NCBI GenBank assembly: GCA_009695395.1
Contig: SIBB01000016.1
Coordinates: forward strand, 1 to 19,823
Direction of reading: 5' to 3'
Length of the DNA: 19,823 nucleotides
DNA from: Pedosphaera sp.
GTDB taxonomy: Bacteria; Verrucomicrobiota; Verrucomicrobiia; Limisphaerales; SXTU01
The notes beneath the pieces were generated by a model that had not been told where the DNA came from, made no database searches, and was given only the letters and a program-made list of their open reading frames with translations. Position numbers and translations under genes: made by a program. Within the stretch, counting starts at the first letter, position 1. Each line of letters starts with the position of its first letter. Shown here one piece after another: positions 14,556 through 19,823 of this stretch.

Positions 14556-14608
14556 CGCAGCGCGAGATTCAGATTGCTCTTCAGCCGAACGCTTCCAATA
14601 TGGTATTG

Positions 14609-15118
14609 ATGAAAACATATTCTCTGCCCCGCCTTGGCCTCGCCCTCCTCTTGATCGTCAATGTCGGGCACCTGCGGGCGCAGGATCAAAAGCCCGCGAA
14701 CACCATCGCAGTCGAAGTCCCCGCCGCCGTAAAGACAGCGCTCCAGAAGGAAGCTGATGGCGGTCGCATCGTCGAGTTGGGACGCGTGAATGAAGACGGG
14801 CGCCAGCAATACGAGGCCGTCGTGAGCCGCGAAGGTTTGGAATACCGAATCCGTGTGAGCTTGCTGGGCGTTGTCCTGCATGTGGAACTGAAAGACTATA
14901 ATGGCGGGGAAGACCAGAGTTTGAGCCAGCTTCCCGCTGTGGTGCGCGACTCCTTCAAGAAGCTCGCGCGCGGCGGCAATGTGGAGAACAGCCGACGTCA
15001 GCGCCTCGCCTATTCCTTCGAGACTCAAATTGACGGCAAGCGCTACGCCATCACAACAGATGAACAGGGTCGGTTGCTGAAGAAGGAACTGCAGCAGGAC
15101 GAGAGCGAGAACAAGTAG
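14609..15118 (+). CDS. Secreted PepSY-like protein
   Basis: This 169-residue protein has a signal peptide (MKTYSLPRLGLALLLIVNVG, cleavage probably after LRA at 22-24). The mature part appears to be two copies of a PepSY-like fold. The first (about 34-95) has VPAAVKTALQKEADGGRIVE, then YEAVV, and ends GVVLHVELK. The second (about 106-162) has LPAVVRDSFKKLARGGNVEN, then YSFETQIDG, and ends GRLLKKEL. PepSY-like periplasmic proteins are thought to bind or inhibit peptidases or act as small envelope modules; the target here is unknown. An alternative ATG three codons earlier (14600) is possible. The gene starts 53 bp after hisC and may be cotranscribed. It ends on a stem-loop shared with the convergent solute-binding gene. 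Confidence 0.72.
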   Translation: MKTYSLPRLGLALLLIVNVGHLRAQDQKPANTIAVEVPAAVKTALQKEADGGRIVELGRVNEDGRQQYEAVVSREGLEYRIRVSLLGVVLHVELKDYNGGEDQSLSQLPAVVRDSFKKLARGGNVENSRRQRLAYSFETQIDGKRYAITTDEQGRLLKKELQQDESENK

Positions 15119-15134
15119 GCCCGGCTACTTCTTC
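15109..15134. terminator. Bidirectional hairpin covering two convergent stop codons
   Basis: AAGTAG (15113-15118) pairs with CTACTT (15125-15130) around the loop GCCCGG. After a C/C mismatch the stem continues with GAA (15109-15111) and TTC (15132-15134). The stop codons of the PepSY-like gene (15116-15118) and of the solute-binding gene (15127-15125) are the inner stem bases. The structure is symmetric and could terminate both transcripts, but T-tracts are weak on both strands. Confidence 0.45.
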
Positions 15135-16915
15135 CTGAAGTATAGTTCCTCTGCGTTCCACGAGACGCGGTAGTAGCTCAGGACGGACGGGCGAAGGTTG
15201 GCGATCTCGTTGCGGACGGCCACGTAGCTGATGGGCGAGACGGTGTAGATGAGCGGCACCTGGCTGCTCATGATCTGCTGCACCTCGTCAAAGAGCGCCT
15301 TGCGCTTCGCGAAGTCCAGCGTCTTGTGCTGCTCGTCCATGAGCTTGTCCATGCGCGCCTCCCAGTCGGTCACCGGGGACTTCTGCTTCGGAAACCACTC
15401 GTGCGTGTAACCGTCGGACTTGAGCACGTTCATCGAGGAGGATGGGTCCGTGCTGCCGCCGCCGAGGCTGAGGAGGACGCACTCGTATTCGTAGGTGTCG
15501 TTGATGCGGGTGATGAGGGTGTTGAACTCGATGGGCTGGTAATTGACCTTGATGCCGAGCTTCTTGAGGTCGGCCTGGATGAAGATGGCGATCTTGTCGC
15601 GGGTGTTGTTGCCGGTGTTGGTGTTGAAGGTGAACTCAATCTCGTTGCCTTGCGCGTCTTCCAGGATGCCGTTGCCGTTGCGGTCCTGAATGCCGATCTC
15701 CTTGAGCAGGGCGCGGGCGCGGGCGGGGTCGAAGGCGTATTCGGACAGGCCGCTGGCGAGCCACTTTTTGTTGGCGGCTGTGATATAGCCGAAGTTGGCC
15801 TGCGCGCGCCCAGCATAGACGGACTTCACGATGCTGGGCCGGTCCACGGCGTGGGCAATGGCCTGCCGGAATTTCTGCTGCCGGAACCACGCCAGCTTCT
15901 TGGGGTCCACGACGGGCTTGCCAGTCTTCGCGTTGAGGTTGGTGTTCAGGTTGAACCAAAAGAATCCGCGCTCCAGCCCGATGCCCAGCTCCTTTACTTG
16001 GAAACGGCCCGTCTTCGCGGCCTCCGACTTGAAGCGCTCGACCTCGTCGGGCCGGAGGAACTCATAGAGATCGTTCTCCCCCTTGAGGAAGCGCAACGAC
16101 ATCGCGTTCATGTCAGGCACGACCTGATACATGAGGTAGTCAACGTAAGGCAGCCGCGTGCCGGCCTTGTCCACGACGAAGTAATTCGGGTTGCGCTCCA
16201 GCAGGGTGAACTCCCCGGCCTTGTATTGCTTGAGCTTGAAGGGGCCGCTGCCCACGAGGCCTTCCGGCGGCGTGTCCACGCCGTAGGCCGAGACAAATTT
16301 CTTCTCAGCGAGTTTCCCGGCGAGGATGTGCTTGGGCAGGATCGGGATGCTGCCGACGTTTTCCTCGAACGGCGCGCAGGGCTCGGGCGTGACGACCTGC
16401 ACGGTGAGGTCGTCCAGCTTGGTTACCACGAAGGGCTTGCCATCCACCTTGAGCAGGTCAATGGCCGGGTTCGGCACGTCGGGGTCATAGATAACTTTGA
16501 AGGTGAAGACGACGTCATCGGTAGTGAGCGGCTTGCCATCGCTCCAGACCAACCCCTCGCGCAGCTTGAAGGTCCATGTTTTCTGATCAGCGGCCACGGA
16601 CCACTTGTGGGCGAGGCCGGGCAACATCTTTTGCGAAGGCAAATCAAGCGTGAGCAGCGACGCGAAGATGAAACGGTAAATATCCTCGGAGGTGCCCTCG
16701 TTGGAGGCGATGGGGTTGAAGGTTTTCGGGTCGCCGAAGGTGGAGAGGACGAGGCGTCCACCGCGAATGCCCGGCGCGCAGTCGTTGACGAGCGGTGGCA
16801 CGGGCAGCGCGGCTCCAGCGGGTGCGGCGCCTTCAGCCGGCTTTCCGCTGACGAACAGGAGCATGGCCACAGCAGCGATGGCGAGGCAGAGAGAGCAATT
16901 TTTTGTGCGTGTCAT
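15125..16915 (-). CDS. ABC transporter substrate-binding protein, family 5 (oligopeptide/nickel type)
   Basis: This is a periplasmic solute-binding protein of the DppA/OppA/NikA class, 596 residues from the ATG at 16915. That start gives a signal peptide (MTRTKNCSLCLAIAAVAMLL) with a likely cut around AEGA (27-30). Family features are RGGRLVLSTFGDPKTFNPI (51-69), LVWSDGKPLTTDDVVFTFK (122-140), GLVGSGPFKLKQY (219-231), and the C-terminal FRQAIAHAVDR (349-359). Residues 411-420 (DRNGNGILED) form a Ca2+-loop-like D-x-N-x-N-G motif that I associate with verrucomicrobial and related members of the family. No permease or ATPase genes lie in the window, so the partner transporter is elsewhere or outside. 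It follows the helicase gene on the same strand (81-bp gap) and ends 6 bp from the convergent PepSY-like gene. Ligand unknown. Confidence 0.92.
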   Translation of the reverse strand: MTRTKNCSLCLAIAAVAMLLFVSGKPAEGAAPAGAALPVPPLVNDCAPGIRGGRLVLSTFGDPKTFNPIASNEGTSEDIYRFIFASLLTLDLPSQKMLPGLAHKWSVAADQKTWTFKLREGLVWSDGKPLTTDDVVFTFKVIYDPDVPNPAIDLLKVDGKPFVVTKLDDLTVQVVTPEPCAPFEENVGSIPILPKHILAGKLAEKKFVSAYGVDTPPEGLVGSGPFKLKQYKAGEFTLLERNPNYFVVDKAGTRLPYVDYLMYQVVPDMNAMSLRFLKGENDLYEFLRPDEVERFKSEAAKTGRFQVKELGIGLERGFFWFNLNTNLNAKTGKPVVDPKKLAWFRQQKFRQAIAHAVDRPSIVKSVYAGRAQANFGYITAANKKWLASGLSEYAFDPARARALLKEIGIQDRNGNGILEDAQGNEIEFTFNTNTGNNTRDKIAIFIQADLKKLGIKVNYQPIEFNTLITRINDTYEYECVLLSLGGGSTDPSSSMNVLKSDGYTHEWFPKQKSPVTDWEARMDKLMDEQHKTLDFAKRKALFDEVQQIMSSQVPLIYTVSPISYVAVRNEIANLRPSVLSYYRVSWNAEELYFRKK

Positions 16916-16996
16916 GCCGGGAGAATTTCCACGGGAGCGAGGAAAGTCGAGCCGCAAGCACGGAAGCCCAAGCAGCGTCCGAATGTCGGCCGCAGT

Positions 16997-19823
16997 TCAG
17001 TCCTCCGCGAAGAGGTATTCCAAATCGGTGTGCGAGAGGCTGCGGGCGAAGCCTTCCTCGCCGAGCACGTCTTGGATGGTCTGGGCCTTGCGCTGTTGCA
17101 GGTCCCAAATCTTTTCCTCCACGGTGCCGGGCGCGATGAGGCGGTAGGCGTTCACCGTGCGCGTCTGGCCGATGCGATGGCTGCGGTCAATGGCCTGCGC
17201 CTCGACCGCCGGGTTCCACCACGGATCGTAGAGGACGACGTAGCTGGCATTGGTGAGGTTCAGGCCCGTGCCGGCGGCGCGGAGGGAGAGGAGGAAGACG
17301 CCGGGCTGGTTGTCGGCCTGGAAGGCGTTGACGACTTCCTGGCGCTGCTTGGTCTCGCCGGTGAGCAGGTGCGTGGGGATGTTCCGCTTGGCGCAGTCCA
17401 CCTCGAGGATTTTCAGCATCTGCACGAACTGCGAGAAGACGAGGACCTTCTGTCCCTCGGCGACGAGGGTGTCGAGCAGCTCGAACAAGGTCTCGGTCTT
17501 GCCGCTGGCGACGTTGCTGCCGACGAGTTGCGGGTGGCAGCAAATCTGGCGCAGCCGGGTGAGGGCGGCGAGGACGTGCATTTTGCTTTTCGCAAGGCCC
17601 TTGTCCTTGACGGCCTGCATGACCTGCTCGCGGGAGCGGCGCAGCTCGGCGAGGTAAAGTTTGCGATGTTCTTCGCCCAGCTCGCAGTCGCGGCGTTGCT
17701 CGATGCGGTCGGGCAAATCTTTCGCGACCTGCTTTTTCATGCGGCGCAGGAGCAGCGGGCGCAGCTTGGCGGAGAGGCGGCGGCGGGCGATGCGTTGGAG
17801 GGAGACGGCTTCCTCACTCTCGTTGCCGGGCTTCGGATCGTAGGTCTCGTTGAAGTGCTCCTGGTTGCCGAGGTAGCCGGGCTGGATGAAGTCCGTGATG
17901 CTCCAGAGGTCGAGCAGACGGTTCTCGAGCGGCGTGCCGGTGAGGGCGAGGCGGCGGTCGGCCTTGAGTTGCTTGACGCTCTGGGTGACTTGCGCGGCGG
18001 GGTTCTTGATGAACTGCGCTTCGTCGAGGACGAGAGCGCCAAAGTCGAACTTGTTCAGCTCTTCGAGGTCGCGGCGGAGGAGCGCGTAGTTCGTGACGAT
18101 GATGTCGTGCTCGGGGATTTGCTTGCGCAAGCCGTGGCGGCCCGCACCGCTCTGGAGGACGAGCACCTTCATGTGCGGGACGAATTTCTCCGCCTCGCGC
18201 CGCCAGTTGTGCAGCACGGACGCAGGGCAAATGACGAGCGCGGGCTGGGGGTTCTTCGGGTTGCGGGCCTTGAGCCACGCAAGCCAGATGAGGGTCTGCA
18301 GGGTTTTTCCCAGGCCCATGTCGTCGGCCAGGATGCCGCCGAGGCGTAGCTCGGTGAGATGGCAGAGGAAGTCGAAGCCTTCCTTCTGATACGGGCGCAG
18401 GTCGGCGATGAGGCCTTTTGGCAACTCGGTCGACGCGATGCCCTCGAAGTTCGTGAGGCGTTTGCGGAGCACCTTGGCCTGCTCGCTGTCGCCGAACTTC
18501 TCCAGGCCCTTTTCATCCAGATGCGCGGCCTGCTCGATGGACACCTGCTGCGCGATGGGGCTAAGGCTGTCGAGACCAAGGTCGGCGAGGGCCTCGTGCG
18601 CGGCCTGCACGGCCTGCGTGTCCAGCTCGACCCAGCCGGAGTCGGGGAGTTTCACGAAGCGGCCCGTGGCGCTGGCGAGCCGCAGGAGATCGGCGCGCGT
18701 GAGCTTCATGCCCTCCTGCTCCCATTCGGCGGAGACGCTGAACCAATCAATGCCGCTGCCCTTGACGACGAGGCTGGGCTTGAGTTTGCGCGGGGTGAGG
18801 AAGAGGCGTTGGAACGCGCCGTTGCCGAGGAACTCGGCGTCCGGCGGACGGTTCACCCAGTTCGTCGAAAGGACGCTGAAGAAATTTTCCGCCGCATCGC
18901 CGACCCAAAGGCCGGGTTCGGGCGTGAAGCAATTGAGCCGACGCAACCAGTTCACAGCGGGTTCGAGACGGAGGTCGTCGAGGATTTCCGGCTTGTTGCT
19001 CTTGCGTCCCGGTTCGTCCAGCACCCACTCATGGCCGTTCCAATGCCAGGCCGACTGGTCGCGCTCGCTGCGGGCGAGCAGGCGGATGCGGATGACCTCG
19101 TCCACCAGCTCGAAGGTAAACTGCGGCACTGCGGGATGCGCGACGCAGAGCTGGTCCCAATCCACGCCGTTGTCGAAATGCGCGCGGCGAAGGTTCGTCA
19201 GGAAGCGATGGCTCAACTTGCGCACGGGCACCAATGGCGTGCGGGTCATGGACTCGAGCAGCGCGCCGGGCGGAGCGTTGCGAAGCAGGTAAAAAGTATC
19301 GTCCACGAACGCGAGCGGCGGCTGCCCGGCAAACCAGATCGCGTCGGTCATCGGGCGCAGCTCGCCGTTCGAGAGCTTGATCCGCTGGGTGAAAGCGAGT
19401 TCCTGGTCGCCGTTCTGCAAGTGCGGCGTCAGCTCGACCACCTGCCCGTGATAGACCACGGGCTTGGTGCCGCACTCCATCAGCAGGCGGCCGTGATGGC
19501 CCCAGCGCGCGATCCACTGGAGCAGCTCCAGCCCTTGCAGCACGAAGTCGCTTTCCTTGTCCTCGCGGTGGCGGTTGTTCTCGACGATCCACTGGATGAA
19601 CTCCCAGTCGAACGCGGGAAACAACTCCTGCTCGTGCGCGGCGCGGGTGTTCAAATCGATCAGATCAGCGAGCGACTTCTTCTTCTCGCCGGTGCGCGGG
19701 CGGAAGAGGTGAAACTCGGCGACCAACTGGTGCAGCGGCGAATCCTTCACCACGGGCTGGGGCTTGCAGATGACGCGCAGGCCGGCGCGCGGAGTGTCGA
19801 GGTGGACGGGGGCGGGCGGGAAG
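16997..19823 (-). CDS. SNF2-family DEAD/H-box helicase, partial (N-terminus beyond right edge)
   Basis: This is a bacterial SNF2/Rad54-like ATP-dependent DNA translocase of the HepA group. The frame stays open to the window edge, so the gene begins outside; the GTG at 19753 would be only an internal choice. Counting from that GTG (918 residues): about 100-440 is the helicase-associated region; motif I is DDMGLGKT (477-484); Walker B is LDEAQ (576-580); motif III is LTGTPLENRL (604-613); motif IV is LVFSQFVQML (771-780); motif V is LSLRAAGTGLNLT (822-834); and motif VI is AIDRSHRIGQ (854-863). All catalytic motifs are intact. In this family a SWIM zinc-finger often lies at the N-terminus, here out of view. 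Probable role is ATP-driven remodelling of protein-DNA complexes in transcription or repair; exact role unknown. Confidence 0.93.
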   Translation of the reverse strand, partial: FPPAPVHLDTPRAGLRVICKPQPVVKDSPLHQLVAEFHLFRPRTGEKKKSLADLIDLNTRAAHEQELFPAFDWEFIQWIVENNRHREDKESDFVLQGLELLQWIARWGHHGRLLMECGTKPVVYHGQVVELTPHLQNGDQELAFTQRIKLSNGELRPMTDAIWFAGQPPLAFVDDTFYLLRNAPPGALLESMTRTPLVPVRKLSHRFLTNLRRAHFDNGVDWDQLCVAHPAVPQFTFELVDEVIRIRLLARSERDQSAWHWNGHEWVLDEPGRKSNKPEILDDLRLEPAVNWLRRLNCFTPEPGLWVGDAAENFFSVLSTNWVNRPPDAEFLGNGAFQRLFLTPRKLKPSLVVKGSGIDWFSVSAEWEQEGMKLTRADLLRLASATGRFVKLPDSGWVELDTQAVQAAHEALADLGLDSLSPIAQQVSIEQAAHLDEKGLEKFGDSEQAKVLRKRLTNFEGIASTELPKGLIADLRPYQKEGFDFLCHLTELRLGGILADDMGLGKTLQTLIWLAWLKARNPKNPQPALVICPASVLHNWRREAEKFVPHMKVLVLQSGAGRHGLRKQIPEHDIIVTNYALLRRDLEELNKFDFGALVLDEAQFIKNPAAQVTQSVKQLKADRRLALTGTPLENRLLDLWSITDFIQPGYLGNQEHFNETYDPKPGNESEEAVSLQRIARRRLSAKLRPLLLRRMKKQVAKDLPDRIEQRRDCELGEEHRKLYLAELRRSREQVMQAVKDKGLAKSKMHVLAALTRLRQICCHPQLVGSNVASGKTETLFELLDTLVAEGQKVLVFSQFVQMLKILEVDCAKRNIPTHLLTGETKQRQEVVNAFQADNQPGVFLLSLRAAGTGLNLTNASYVVLYDPWWNPAVEAQAIDRSHRIGQTRTVNAYRLIAPGTVEEKIWDLQQRKAQTIQDVLGEEGFARSLSHTDLEYLFAED

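Noticed and set aside
15326..18349. Open frame of about 1000 codons on the plus strand
   Set aside because: It lies antisense to the solute-binding protein and the SNF2 helicase, both with intact family motifs; its product is Glu/Leu/Ala/Val-rich with no domain. It is a codon-bias shadow.

Overview
The window looks like a chromosomal segment of a high-GC Verrucomicrobiota bacterium, probably of the Pedosphaera/Limisphaerales type. This is inferred from protein style, not from a marker gene. The clues are a prepilin-like protein with an A|FTLIELLVVIAIIAILA leader and an H-x9-DG motif, a bacterial SNF2 helicase, a family 5 solute-binding protein with a D-x-N-x-N-G loop, scarce Shine-Dalgarno sites, and short heptamer/octamer repeats inside conserved genes. 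No rRNA, tRNA, CRISPR array, transposase or phage gene is visible.

Layout. (1) 1-105, minus: the signal-peptide end of a secreted protein that leaves the window. (2) 272-3015, plus: a membrane protein with two cyclic-nucleotide-binding domains, coupled through an ATGA overlap to a GspG-like/Sel1-repeat protein. (3) 3046-3798, minus: a prepilin-like H-x9-DG protein. (4) 3875-11042, minus: a five-gene copper/silver RND efflux operon read from high to low coordinates. It encodes a small Cys-rich secreted protein, a TolC/CusC-like outer-membrane factor, a CusB-like adaptor, a Cys-rich lipoprotein and CusA. (5) 11179-13200, minus: mnmG, with a parS-like ParB site inside it and a second one just after it. 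(6) 13410-15118, plus: hisC and a secreted PepSY-like protein. (7) 15125-16915, minus: an oligopeptide-type ABC substrate-binding protein. (8) 16997 to the right edge, minus: an SNF2-family helicase whose N-terminus lies outside the window.

The efflux operon is the best-defined system. CusA keeps all three methionines of the E. coli CusA metal relay, which argues for Cu(I)/Ag(I). CusB has an N-terminal heavy-metal-binding motif and, unusually, a C-terminal TRASH/YHS-like Cys module. A near copy of that module is encoded again as the next gene, a stand-alone lipoprotein that overlaps cusB by ATGA. With the Cys-rich secreted protein encoded first, the operon appears to use thiolate modules where E. 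coli uses the Met/His/Trp chaperone CusF. An inverted repeat overlaps a good promoter in front of the operon.

Two other patterns stand out. One is the pair of parS-like sites in and beside mnmG, suggesting a ParB-loading, origin-proximal locus. The other is a set of in-frame insertions in conserved proteins: two in CusA and one in MnmG carry 7- or 8-bp periodic repeats, and one in HisC does not.
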